13,442 nt of DNA, taken from NCBI GenBank assembly GCA_046727435.1, contig JBKPCR010000443.1, positions 1 to 13,442 on the forward strand. The letters run 5' to 3'. The notes under the pieces were generated by a model. The model was not told where the DNA came from, ran no database searches, and was given only the letters and a program-made list of their open reading frames with translations. This document shows positions 1-7,381 of this stretch, one piece after another. This DNA is from CAVPRW01 sp046727435 [NCBI: bacterium]. Its GTDB lineage: Bacteria > Tectomicrobia > Entotheonellia > J063. The position numbers and the translations under genes are program-made. Numbering within the stretch: position 1 is the stretch's first letter; the number at the start of each line of letters is the position of its first letter.

Positions 1-1619
1 CGTCTTGTTTGCTTGCCAATCTCATCAACCATCTTGCTGAACAGTCGAAAGCGGTTGCCGCCGATGTCATATCCATTGATATAAAGAGCTATCAAAAAGC
101 CCAGCAGCTGCGGGTTACGGGATGCGATGGAGGCGGTTCGCGAACGAGCTAGCATCTTCAAAAAGGTACTGCACATGTCCTGAGCCTGGTCTGAATCGGT
201 TGGATACACCAGGTTGAAAATAGCTTCCGCTAATTCACTGACATCAGATGATCCAAGCGGTAGGAGTTCGCCGTGTTCCCATCCGTCAAACCAAGCCGGA
301 TTGTGTCCGACCGGACGAGTTGTTAAGACGACTCGCCGGTCCGGATGCGCAAGTGCCCAACTTCTGAGTCTGTCCGCAACGTGAGAGCGGTTTGGATCTG
401 TTTCATCTAACCCATCGGCTAACAGGCAGGACGCATTCCGGAGCACGTTATAGAGTGTCTCGGATACATGGGGGAAACCTTCCGAGGCAACGGCCAATAT
501 GGCTTCATCAAGGGTTTCCCCTCTACTCATCCGCAAGGCCAGGGCTCGAAGGGAAACTCGTAAGACCACCTGTCCCCTGGTGGACCATGTATGCGCTAAC
601 CACCGTAACAGAGTGCTTTTCCCTGAGCCCGGACCTCCGACTATCACCAATAATTGCTGGTTGCGCGCCGCCTTCTCAATATCGAGTGCATCCGATCCCA
701 GCGTGTTATCGGCGAGACGATACCATTCATGGTAATTCAGAATCTGGTCGGTTATGGAGCTGGAATCGCCCACCCGTTCTTTGGAGGCCATGGTGCGGAG
801 ACGAACCCATGCCTTAGATATCGGGAGTGTAACATCCAGACTCGGAATCACGATTTTTGCGTTCACTCTGGTGCACCATTCTGTGAATGCCTGGCGGAGC
901 ACCAGCTGATTCGTTGTGGCCACTGATAACGGAATGGGGGCCTGTTTGAGCATCTTTGCAAGGCCGGAGGCGTCGCAATTCCCCCTAAGTTTGATGAGAT
1001 CGAGGCCATCAGCGACGAGGACAGTTCTCGCTGCCCCAGCCATTTGAGGGTCGGCAATCACCTTCCTCAGTGTCGCGAGAGTTTCTTCTTCGCCTGGTGA
1101 TCCAGGATCAAGGTCTCGAATCACAATGCGGATGCGCGAACAGATAGACAAATCCTTAAATCCAGCATCCTGCAGGCGTTTGCAGAAATCTTCGACGATC
1201 TCATGTAATTCATCTGCGATGCCTTGACCGACTTGTATAATGCCATCCTTCAAATACACGCGGATCGGCCTGCTCGCATCCGTGGTCGTGAGGAGAACTC
1301 CATAAATGTCAGGGGCCGTGCTGACCACTTGGGCGAGAGCCAACAGCGCATGCCATAGGTCATAGCCTCTTTTGAGGCCACGCTTGGCCTGAAGCTCGAT
1401 CTTTGCACCACTGCGCAGCGTGATTTGAAGGTCATCTCCTCCTCTTCCTGTCTCCACACGGACGGAGACAGGTACTCGGTCGCACCCTGTCTCCAGCCAA
1501 TTCAAACCCTCTTCGGCCAGAATCTTGGCGGATACCAAGGCATAGGCCTCGGCCTGATAATCGTAGCCGCCACCGCCGGCACTTCCTCCGAATGGGTTCC
1601 TTCGTTTCTCAAGATTCAT
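1..1619 (-). CDS. NACHT-family NTPase with N-terminal nuclease-like domain (Avs/bNACHT-type), 3' end outside window
   Basis: I translated this frame by hand: it is open from ATG 1619 to the window edge, giving 539 codons with no stop. An in-frame TAG at 1635-1637 lies just upstream of the ATG. Residues 15-80 look like a PD-(D/E)xK nuclease core: a GGYDYQ motif (17-22), an acidic pair D62-D63, then IELQAK (74-79) as the Q-x-K arm, as in Mrr/Cap4-like nucleases. Residues 324-510 are a NACHT ATPase: Walker A GGPGSGKST (328-336), Walker B LLADGLDE (399-406) with the NACHT-type small residue and second acid, a sensor-like VVLTTRP (430-436), and an NPQLL motif (502-506) typical of the post-ATPase winged-helix region. 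The C-terminal sensor, often TPR or other repeats, would lie beyond the left edge. By family knowledge such proteins sense phage products and switch on nuclease activity. The NACHT call is firm; the nuclease and antiviral role are inferred. Confidence 0.85.
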   Translation of the reverse strand, partial: MNLEKRRNPFGGSAGGGGYDYQAEAYALVSAKILAEEGLNWLETGCDRVPVSVRVETGRGGDDLQITLRSGAKIELQAKRGLKRGYDLWHALLALAQVVSTAPDIYGVLLTTTDASRPIRVYLKDGIIQVGQGIADELHEIVEDFCKRLQDAGFKDLSICSRIRIVIRDLDPGSPGEEETLATLRKVIADPQMAGAARTVLVADGLDLIKLRGNCDASGLAKMLKQAPIPLSVATTNQLVLRQAFTEWCTRVNAKIVIPSLDVTLPISKAWVRLRTMASKERVGDSSSITDQILNYHEWYRLADNTLGSDALDIEKAARNQQLLVIVGGPGSGKSTLLRWLAHTWSTRGQVVLRVSLRALALRMSRGETLDEAILAVASEGFPHVSETLYNVLRNASCLLADGLDETDPNRSHVADRLRSWALAHPDRRVVLTTRPVGHNPAWFDGWEHGELLPLGSSDVSELAEAIFNLVYPTDSDQAQDMCSTFLKMLARSRTASIASRNPQLLGFLIALYINGYDIGGNRFRLFSKMVDEIGKQTR

Positions 1620-1635
1620 GGTTGGCTTCGCAGGC

Positions 1636-1648
1636 TATAACTGTTATA
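1636..1648. promoter_or_regulatory. Perfect 13-bp AT-rich palindrome upstream of the NACHT gene
   Basis: TATAAC-T-GTTATA is a perfect inverted repeat with a one-base centre, 17-29 bases upstream of the NACHT ATG. On the minus strand it contains TATAAC and TTATAG, either of which could act as a -10 element, so it may be an operator overlapping a promoter. An overlapping shorter repeat (CTGTT at 1641-1645, AACAG at 1651-1655) occupies the same spot. The function is inferred from position and symmetry only. Confidence 0.4.
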
Positions 1649-1675
1649 CAAACAGAATATTCCGCTGTCGGTCAT

Positions 1676-2224
1676 TTAACCCCTTGGCCCGCGGGTTGGG
1701 TCCGGAATGTAAGTCCCCACCTGCAGGGATTGCAAGACGTCATCCCAAACTGGGGTAAAGCGCCCCGCGTCGTCCGCCCAGTAATCAAACGTTAGCAGCA
1801 CCTGGATATTACCGCCAATGCCAATCGCCATACGCCCATAGGCCTGGCGGAATTCCTGCGGGTCGATGAAGTTGCCCTCCAGCCACACCAGGTGCAAGTC
1901 GGGGCGCTGAATGGAGACAACGTCCATGGTCGGTGTCAGGCCGCGGGGATCTTGCTCGATGACCTGACGCAACATGTCCGCCAGCGGGGCACCGCTCCAG
2001 TCGACGGCGGGCAAGCGCTGATATGAAACCGCTAGCCGGCAGTCGTCATTAGGAGGCTGACGGTCGTGGAACTGGAAGCAATCGGCTGTCGGTTCCATAA
2101 TCCAATGCATAGGAAAGTCAAAGCGCACGGCCCCTTTGTCGGCTACAAAGATACGGCAGCCGGGCCGTGCCGTCCATCCATGCATGTCCTTCAACTTCAG
2201 CGTCTTCTTTTTCCATTTGGCCAT
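1676..2224 (-). CDS. Hypothetical protein of 182 aa in defence-like island
   Basis: I do not recognise the family. I chose the ATG at 2224, which gives an N-terminus MAKWKKKTLKLKD, over the longer open frame reaching 2308, whose extra residues look like translated leader. The product is soluble, with no signal peptide or membrane segment. It has a basic start (residues 3-12), then a run rich in aromatic and acidic residues (CRIFVADKGAVRFDFP near 24-39, DWSGAPL near 77-83, LLTFDYWADDAGRF near 146-159). The regular alternation and compositional complexity look like a real protein. No catalytic motif stands out. It lies 144 bp downstream of the HepT-like gene and 56 bp upstream of the NACHT gene on the same strand, so it may be transcribed with either. 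An accessory, antitoxin or sensor role is possible but unsupported by the sequence. Confidence 0.65.
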   Translation of the reverse strand: MAKWKKKTLKLKDMHGWTARPGCRIFVADKGAVRFDFPMHWIMEPTADCFQFHDRQPPNDDCRLAVSYQRLPAVDWSGAPLADMLRQVIEQDPRGLTPTMDVVSIQRPDLHLVWLEGNFIDPQEFRQAYGRMAIGIGGNIQVLLTFDYWADDAGRFTPVWDDVLQSLQVGTYIPDPTRGPRG

Positions 2225-2310
2225 GGCGGTGGTCCCGATGTGGTCTCCCCTTGAGATATTCTCGTGGGAGCAGCTCGATTGATCTGGACGAATAAGCTTC
2301 CTGGACATTC

Positions 2311-2327
2311 CCCTTTCGTGAAAAGGG
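2311..2327. repeat. Small inverted repeat between hepT-like and hypothetical genes
   Basis: CCCTTT (2311-2316) and AAAGGG (2322-2327) form a 6-bp stem with a 5-base loop. No T-run follows on either strand, so it is not a convincing intrinsic terminator. It could be a weak pause or processing site in the 144-bp gap between the two genes. Confidence 0.3.
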
Positions 2328-2368
2328 ACTGGGGCAGGACGGCCCGCGTGTACTTTTTTGATAAACCA

Positions 2369-2716
2369 TTACGATTTTTTCTCTCTCTGGATGATGGATT
2401 CAATCTCGTGCCGGAGCGTTGGCATCTTGGTGGTCACGACATCCCAGACAATGTCATAATCCACTCCCAGATAGTTGTGGATCAGGCGGTCACGCATCCC
2501 CGCCATTGCTCGCCATTCGATGTGATGATACTTTCCCCTAAAGTCATCAGGTATCAGCTTCGTTGCTTCTCCAATGATGTCCAAACTGCGAACAAAAGCA
2601 TGCTTCAGTGTTTCATCCCGTGAAAACTCGGCTTTGGTCACTCCGTTGGCGCAATCCATCAAGTACTGGGTCTCATTGAGGATGTGCTGTAGGAACCCCA
2701 GCATCGAACGTGACAT
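2369..2716 (-). CDS. hepT: HepT-like RNase toxin (HEPN/DUF86) of a type VII toxin-antitoxin pair
   Basis: This is a 115-residue, mostly helical protein. RDRLIHNY (75-82) is the family's RX4HXY catalytic motif (R75, H80, Y82), characteristic of HEPN ribonucleases of the HepT/DUF86 group. The start (MSRSMLGFLQHILNE) and the segment RSLDIIGEATKLIP (43-56) fit the family, as does the length. I chose ATG 2716 because a GAGG ribosome-binding site ends about six bases upstream; 2704 is an alternative. The start lies inside the end of the upstream MntA-like gene (44-nt overlap), implying translational coupling. By family knowledge HepT cleaves RNA and is silenced when MntA adds AMP to the motif tyrosine, here Y82. 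Confidence 0.92.
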   Translation of the reverse strand: MSRSMLGFLQHILNETQYLMDCANGVTKAEFSRDETLKHAFVRSLDIIGEATKLIPDDFRGKYHHIEWRAMAGMRDRLIHNYLGVDYDIVWDVVTTKMPTLRHEIESIIQREKKS

Positions 2717-3008
2717 ATTCGACCTCGGACAAAATGTACGGGCCAAGATACGGGCTAAGGGACTTAGGAGTCACCAGTTCCACGGGCCTATCAAAAAGGG
2801 CTTCCAGAAAGAAGGCGAGTTCCATGAAGTTATCAAATGTCTTGCACCCAAGCATAAAGTCAACTAACAGGTCGACGTCGCTGTCCATTGTTGGGTGCCC
2901 ATGTCGAAAAGAGCCAAATAGCCCGAGCCGTTGGACGCCCAAGGCGCTGATGTGCGCGTGATGGCCTTGTAACAGAGCCATGATGTGTTCTTTTGTTTGA
3001 ACAGCCAT
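2673..3008 (-). CDS. mntA: MntA-like nucleotidyltransferase antitoxin
   Basis: This 111-residue minimal nucleotidyltransferase carries the signature GS-x10-D-x-D: G32 S33, then D44 V45 D46. The third catalytic acid is probably E77 in RPVELVT (74-80). These residues bind two Mg2+ ions and ATP in the MNT fold. The antitoxin lies upstream of and overlaps its toxin partner, as in many type VII MntA-HepT modules, where MntA adenylylates the HepT tyrosine. The start at ATG 3008 is supported by AGAGGA about eight bases upstream; longer open frames upstream lack a comparable site and do not resemble the family. A strong promoter lies about 170 bases upstream, leaving an unusually long leader. Confidence 0.92.
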   Translation of the reverse strand: MAVQTKEHIMALLQGHHAHISALGVQRLGLFGSFRHGHPTMDSDVDLLVDFMLGCKTFDNFMELAFFLEALFDRPVELVTPKSLSPYLGPYILSEVEYVTFDAGVPTAHPQ

Positions 3009-3178
3009 GGAGTTTTTCCTCTGCGATGTCTTGTGAATTCCTGCGTAGTTCCTCGCATGTCCCGCATACTCCAAGCCCGGATGTCCGCCTTTGGGAGAAG
3101 GTGTTTTCAATCATGTTGGAGCAACGATGGGAATAGTCAAGTAGCTCTTCGCTTCACGCCGTCGAATGTTTTGGCACC

Positions 3179-3207
3179 AGTATAGTCCCGAGAGCGATAT
3201 GAGACAA
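3179..3207 (-). promoter_or_regulatory. Sigma70-type promoter for the mntA-hepT transcript
   Basis: On the minus strand, TTGTCT (-35, plus-strand 3202-3207) and TATACT (-10, plus-strand 3179-3184) are separated by exactly 17 bases (3185-3201). The -10 matches the consensus at five of six positions. Transcription would start near 3171 and run into mntA at 3008. Confidence 0.65.
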
Positions 3208-3352
3208 GCGAAGCGACTTGCGGCTTGTGAGACCAAACGCGCCTCGAAACTTCATCATATTCTTTCCGCAGGCGCACCACGCAGCCGTAGGGGATGCTCT
3301 CCTGAGTTTTCCAAGTGTTTGTCACTCTTGATGAAGCGGTAATCCTGGAACG

Positions 3353-3381
3353 TTGACAGGCCTTCCAAATCCCCATACACT
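3353..3381 (+). promoter_or_regulatory. Sigma70-type promoter for the questin-oxidase-like gene
   Basis: A perfect -35 TTGACA (3353-3358) is followed, after exactly 17 bases, by TACACT (3376-3381), a good -10. Predicted initiation is near 3388, giving a leader of about 50 bases that ends in a GAAGGAGA ribosome-binding site just before ATG 3437. Confidence 0.7.
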
Positions 3382-3436
3382 CACACCCATATTTCCTTTA
3401 CGGCCCGCTGCCTGAGACCAAAGAAGGAGAATTATC

Positions 3437-4474
3437 ATGGCTACGACCATCGACGAAGCACTGGACATCATCCACCGCACCGGCCCGGATTTGGTCGGTG
3501 GTAATTCCAACCATGGTCCCATGGTCGCCGAGGTCCTGTTGACCCTGGGTCGCCCCGGCTCGGTGATGCCCTGGATTGAGGGGTATAAGAACCGCTTCCA
3601 GGACCGACCGCAGCCAGACACCCCCATCTCCCCCAGGAGCTGGCATGAAGCCCTCGGCGACAGAAGCCGTAGCGCTGATTGGGTAGCCTTCTTCGACCAC
3701 GAACTAGCAGAGAAGCCCTGGCAGTCGGTGCTGCAGGCGTGGGTGCCACACCTGGCCCCCGGACTCATGGCCGCCGCGACCCATGGGCTCATCCGCACAG
3801 GCCACGCGGTCCGCAGTCTGGCGGCGGGGGAAACGCCACAGCGACTGCACGAGTTAGCCGAGGGGCTAGGCTACTGGGGCGCCCGCTATCAGGAAATGCC
3901 AGGGAGACCATCAGGCAGTCAAATTGGACACTCACCCAGAGAGGCGGTCCAGTTTGTGGGACGCGTCCACAGTGGCGATTTCGATCCACGTGGAGCGATC
4001 GTGCAGCAACTCAAAGGTCTGGAAGAACACCCGGAATTTGCCGCTGCGATCGATCTGGTGGACACCACGAGCGACCTTTCGCGGTATATCTCAGAGATCA
4101 CCGAGACCTTCGCGGGGATCTATCTTGCCAACCCGACGGGGTTGATCGCCTTTGTGCATGCAGTCACCGCCCCCAGCGCGCTCCGGCTGTTGGCATCCTA
4201 TCTCACCGATGCCGATGCTCGGCTAGCCGCGCGATACGCCTGGCAGGCGTGCGCTGGCATCTACGCCTGGTATTCGACGACACCACCTCTATCACCCTCG
4301 GGCTTCATGCCACCCACAGAAGCCCCCGAAACCTTGATTGACCGCGCAGTGGCCGCTGGCGGCGCGCACACCATCAAGTTCACCGAGGCATGCCTGCGAG
4401 AATATGCATTGAATCCTCAACCGGTATACTTGGTTGCGGCCCGAGACGCCGCCGAACGCGTGGGGCGAGTGTAG
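3437..4474 (+). CDS. Questin oxidase-like family protein (DUF4243 type)
   Basis: The protein has 345 residues, the usual length for bacterial members of this family. Recognisable blocks are SNHGPM (24-29), a W-x-E-AL-GD segment (69-75), WVPHLAPGLMAAATHG (102-117) followed by IRTGHAVRSL, YWGARYQEMPG (146-156), FVHAVTAPSALRLL (239-252) and HTIKFTEACLREY (311-323). The histidines in these blocks (H26, H116, H123, H241, H311) are conserved by memory of the family and could bind a metal or cofactor. Fungal relatives (GedK, AflY) cleave the anthraquinone ring of questin or act in aflatoxin assembly by a Baeyer-Villiger-like oxidation without a classic flavin motif. The bacterial substrate is unknown. 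The start has a strong GAAGGAGA site. The gene is alone on its strand and converges, with a 25-bp gap, on the glycosyltransferase gene. Confidence 0.85.
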   Translation: MATTIDEALDIIHRTGPDLVGGNSNHGPMVAEVLLTLGRPGSVMPWIEGYKNRFQDRPQPDTPISPRSWHEALGDRSRSADWVAFFDHELAEKPWQSVLQAWVPHLAPGLMAAATHGLIRTGHAVRSLAAGETPQRLHELAEGLGYWGARYQEMPGRPSGSQIGHSPREAVQFVGRVHSGDFDPRGAIVQQLKGLEEHPEFAAAIDLVDTTSDLSRYISEITETFAGIYLANPTGLIAFVHAVTAPSALRLLASYLTDADARLAARYAWQACAGIYAWYSTTPPLSPSGFMPPTEAPETLIDRAVAAGGAHTIKFTEACLREYALNPQPVYLVAARDAAERVGRV

Positions 4475-4499
4475 GGAAACCATTTTTTCGCGCATACTC

Positions 4500-5759
4500 T
4501 TAGCGGGCCAGGTACGCCTCGATGGCGTCGCAGACCTGCTGGTCTCCCGCCTCGGCCTGGACCATGCGCCCCACCTCCGCCGCACGCTGGGCATAGCGCG
4601 GCTCCGCCAGTAAGGCCCGGAGGTGTGTGGCCACCTGTGTTGCCGCGTAGTGCTTGGGGAACAGCGTGCGGGCCACCCCGAGCTTCACCACCCGCAAGGC
4701 GTTATCCGGCTGGTCATAGGCGTAGGGAACGACGAGCATGGGGCGCCCCGCTCGGAGCGCTTGGGCTGTGGTGCCGATGCCTCCCTGGTGGATAATGGCT
4801 TGTGCCCTGGGGAAGAGATCACCATGCGGGGCATAGGGCACCGCCAGCACGCCTTCGGGCAGCGGCTCTGGGAGGTGATTCTGAGGGTCTGTACCGACCA
4901 GGAGCACGGCCCGACACCCCAGTCGTCGCGTGGCCTCGACGCTCTCCTGATAGAAGGACCCCGCTGTACTGACAACGGCGCTGCCGAGCGTGAACACCAG
5001 TGGAGGTGGCCCGGTATCGAGGAACTGCGCCACCTGTGGCGGCAAATGGTTAAATTCGTCATGGAAGACAAACCCCGTGACCTGGGTGTGCGGCGGCCAG
5101 TCCGGCTGGGGGACGGCCAGCACGCGGGAGAACAGAGCAAGCGTGAGCTCCGGCGAGAACTGCCCCTCGTAGGCGGGGTCCCCCCGTGTCGGCAGCCCGA
5201 GTTCGGCCCGCAGCTGGCGAATGGGCTTTGTCCATGGGCGCGTTATCCACTTCATCACGTGCATAAGTGCACGGCTCACGCCTGGTCTCATCCGGTATAG
5301 CCATGCCAGCCAGGGGAGAGGCGGGAAGACCGGTAAGTCGTACACCGAGAAGAAGGACATGGGGGCCAGCACCGTGGACGCCCAGGGAATCTGATGTCGC
5401 TCAGCGACGAGGGGGCCAGCGAAGGTGATGGGATGTGTCACCAACAGGTCGGCCCCGTATGCCGCGGCAGTGAGATCGGCATAAGTGTGCCGCAGATGGG
5501 GGAGGAGGCACTCCCTAATGAGGATCTCAGGGCCGCGCCTCGGCTCCATGATGCGGCGGATCATGGCACGATCCTCAAGGTCGATATCGGGCCGGACCGG
5601 ACAGAAGGCGACTCCCTCCCCCTCGATGAGCGGGCGGTAGTATGCAGATGTAGCGAAGATGGCATCGTGGCCACGCCGCGTTAGCCGCCGGGCAAGAGCG
5701 AGATAGGGATAGATGTCCCCGAGCGAGCCGAAGCTCGTGATGACGATGCGCTTCCCCAT
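4500..5759 (-). CDS. GT1-family (MGT/UGT-like) glycosyltransferase
   Basis: This 419-residue GT-B fold enzyme starts with VITSFGSLGDIYPYLALARRL (residues 6-26), the acceptor-domain entry typical of macrolide and sterol glycosyltransferases. The C-terminal donor domain contains TLGS (257-260), the HQGGIGTT stretch (324-331) and RPMLVVPYAYDQPDNA (339-354), with the DQ-x-x-NA end of the nucleotide-sugar motif. By family knowledge it moves a sugar from a UDP- or TDP-sugar to a small lipophilic acceptor in the cytoplasm. ATG 5759 has GAGG seven bases upstream. It lies 63 bp downstream of the P450 gene on the same strand, so a P450 product is a plausible acceptor. Donor and acceptor cannot be read from the sequence. 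Confidence 0.92.
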   Translation of the reverse strand: MGKRIVITSFGSLGDIYPYLALARRLTRRGHDAIFATSAYYRPLIEGEGVAFCPVRPDIDLEDRAMIRRIMEPRRGPEILIRECLLPHLRHTYADLTAAAYGADLLVTHPITFAGPLVAERHQIPWASTVLAPMSFFSVYDLPVFPPLPWLAWLYRMRPGVSRALMHVMKWITRPWTKPIRQLRAELGLPTRGDPAYEGQFSPELTLALFSRVLAVPQPDWPPHTQVTGFVFHDEFNHLPPQVAQFLDTGPPPLVFTLGSAVVSTAGSFYQESVEATRRLGCRAVLLVGTDPQNHLPEPLPEGVLAVPYAPHGDLFPRAQAIIHQGGIGTTAQALRAGRPMLVVPYAYDQPDNALRVVKLGVARTLFPKHYAATQVATHLRALLAEPRYAQRAAEVGRMVQAEAGDQQVCDAIEAYLAR

Positions 5760-5822
5760 GCAAGACCTCGTGAGGTGTCGGCTAGCCCTATGGGGAGACC
5801 AGGTTGGCCTGGCTGACGTGGC

Positions 5823-7217
5823 TCACCTGGCGCCTACGGATGTCGGCGTGTGGCGTTCGAGGCGCAAGCGCAATGTATCACTCGGCCGCGTCCCGAACTT
5901 TGGATCCCGTCGTATCGGTTGCTTCACGAGCAACTGTGGTCGCCATCGCTGTGCAATGGTGGCTAGTATCAGCGTACCCTCCATCGTCGCGAAGCCCTCC
6001 CCGATACACACGCGCGGCCCGCCACCAAACGGGAAGTAGCAGTAGCGCGGACGGCTGGAACGTACCTCGGGAGCCCAGCGATCAGGGTCGAACACGTCGG
6101 GATTCGGGTAGAAGCGGGGATCGCGGTGCATGACATACTGACTCATGATGACGATACCGCCCTTGGGGATCACATACTCGCCCACCGGGTGATCTTCCAG
6201 GGCACGTCGGAAGACCATCGCCGCCACCGGGTAGAGTCGGAGTGCCTCAGCGAAGACACCGCCCGTGTAAGGGAGGCGGGGCAGGTCATCCAGCGTGGGC
6301 GGGCGGTCGCCGAGCACCTCATCGACCTCGGCGTGTAAGCGCCGCTGCGCTTCGGGGTGTTGCGCCAGGAGATGCCAGCTCCACGTAAGGGCATTCGCCG
6401 TGGTCTCGTGTCCGGCCAGGAAGATGGTCACGACCTCGTCGCGAATCTGTCGATCTGTCAGCCCCTGCCCGTCGCCCTCGGCATCCTGCGCTAACAGCAA
6501 CATGGAGAGCAAGTCCCCATGGTCGACCCCGGAGGCCCGACGCTCGTGCAGCATGCGGTAGACACGTGCATCCAGCCGCTGGCGTGTGGCGATGAAGCGG
6601 CGCGCGGATGGTAGCGGCAAACGCTCCATGAACGGCGCGATGAAAAAGGTGAGAGGCCCAAACAGTGCCCCCCCTGCGTCGATAAACCCGCGCACATCGT
6701 CGGCCGCGTCGCCATCTGTCGCCCCGAACATCGTCTCGCCGACAACACCGAGCGTCAACCGCCTCATCTCAGAACGGATCGCCATCACTGCTCCGTCGTG
6801 CTGACGGTCGCGCCACCGCTGCGCGTGCTCGACCATCGTTGCAGCGTATGCCGGCAGCCGGTCGCGGTGGAAGGCGGGCTGTACTAGTCGCCGCTGCCGA
6901 CGGTGCGCCTCCCCCTGGGCGCTGAGAAGGCCCTCCCCGGTGAGGCTCTTAGCGGCCTCGAAGGCAAGGCCGGTAAACCGGCGGTGATAGGTGACCAACA
7001 CATCTCTGATGTAGTCCGGGTGGTTCAGGAGATAGAGATGCTTGCGGCCAAGAGTACTGTGCGTGATGTCACCGTGCTCTTGTGCGACACTCGTCAAGAG
7101 GCCGAGTGAATCGCGGCGGAAGGCCAGCAGGAGCGCGCCCGGATAGCGGCTCCGTGGGCCGGGTGGATAGGCAGTCGGGGGCCTCTTACCCCATAAGACA
7201 GACAATGTGCGTTGCAT
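5823..7217 (-). CDS. Cytochrome P450 monooxygenase
   Basis: This 464-residue soluble bacterial P450 has every hallmark: the C-helix HRRQRR stretch (105-110), the I-helix oxygen-activation motif AGHETT (268-273), the K-helix ExxR as EALR (324-327), the PERF-like FDPDRW (376-381), and the haem loop FPFGGGPRVCIG (395-406) with axial ligand C404. It has no membrane anchor. By similarity of motifs it is closer to the CYP110/CYP3-4-like bacterial group than to CYP107. I chose ATG 7217 because a GAGGCGG site sits just upstream; a TTG at 7232 also extends the frame. No ferredoxin or reductase gene is seen in the window, so electron donors must come from elsewhere. It lies between the hydroxy acid oxidase and glycosyltransferase genes. 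Confidence 0.97.
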   Translation of the reverse strand: MQRTLSVLWGKRPPTAYPPGPRSRYPGALLLAFRRDSLGLLTSVAQEHGDITHSTLGRKHLYLLNHPDYIRDVLVTYHRRFTGLAFEAAKSLTGEGLLSAQGEAHRRQRRLVQPAFHRDRLPAYAATMVEHAQRWRDRQHDGAVMAIRSEMRRLTLGVVGETMFGATDGDAADDVRGFIDAGGALFGPLTFFIAPFMERLPLPSARRFIATRQRLDARVYRMLHERRASGVDHGDLLSMLLLAQDAEGDGQGLTDRQIRDEVVTIFLAGHETTANALTWSWHLLAQHPEAQRRLHAEVDEVLGDRPPTLDDLPRLPYTGGVFAEALRLYPVAAMVFRRALEDHPVGEYVIPKGGIVIMSQYVMHRDPRFYPNPDVFDPDRWAPEVRSSRPRYCYFPFGGGPRVCIGEGFATMEGTLILATIAQRWRPQLLVKQPIRRDPKFGTRPSDTLRLRLERHTPTSVGAR

Positions 7218-7243
7218 GATACCGCCTCGCAATTACGATATGT

Positions 7244-7264
7244 GAGTAACCTAATCGGGTACTC
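7244..7264. promoter_or_regulatory. Imperfect palindrome upstream of the P450 gene, possible operator
   Basis: GAGTAACC (7244-7251) and GGGTACTC (7257-7264) are inverted repeats around a 5-base centre with a single mismatched pair. The site ends 27 bases from the P450 ATG. Size and symmetry suit a dimeric regulator such as a TetR- or GntR-type protein, but no regulator gene is present in the window. Confidence 0.4.
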
Positions 7265-7287
7265 TCGACGCATCACCTGTCCGCTCG

Positions 7288-7313
7288 GACTCCGGATACC
7301 TAGCTCTGGAGTC
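7288..7313. repeat. Stem-loop in the gap between hydroxy acid oxidase and P450 genes
   Basis: GACTCC (7288-7293) pairs with GGAGTC (7308-7313), with a possible additional G-U pair inside and a loop of about 12 bases. A second short hairpin (TGAGG-AAA-CCTCA, 7335-7347) lies beside it. Neither is followed by a T-run, so they may be processing or attenuation structures rather than terminators. Confidence 0.3.
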
Positions 7314-7381
7314 GTGAGTCGGTCGTGGAGACGTTGAGGAAACCTCAGCCATGGGCTCGCCTGGCTCCACTTCGGCCAGCT

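Larger units (their letters stand above)
3009..3436. other. 428-bp divergent intergenic region between mntA-like and questin-oxidase-like genes
   Basis: No convincing gene is seen. The region holds two divergent sigma70-like promoters, one on each strand (3179-3207 minus, 3353-3381 plus), about 145 bp apart. Between them is an imperfect AAGCGAAGCG/CTTGCGGCTTG repeat close to the minus-strand -35 element. An open frame on the minus strand (3137-3376) crosses both promoters, resembles nothing I know and is taken as spurious. The 170-nt leader ahead of mntA shows no clear riboswitch or small ORF. Confidence 0.6.

Noticed and set aside
392-926. Overlapping plus-strand open frames of 141, 78 and 90 codons
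   Set aside because: They are antisense shadows of the NACHT protein, whose frame is open throughout and carries Walker A and B motifs.
3137-3376. 79-codon minus-strand open frame in the 3009-3436 gap
   Set aside because: It spans both divergent promoters, has no good ribosome-binding site and resembles no protein family I know.
4475-4499. Terminator between the converging genes at 4474 and 4500
   Set aside because: There is a run of six T at about 4485-4490 but no convincing GC-rich stem next to it on either strand.
4623-5300. 225-codon plus-strand open frame
   Set aside because: It is antisense to the glycosyltransferase, whose family motifs are clear; this is a typical high-G+C antisense shadow.
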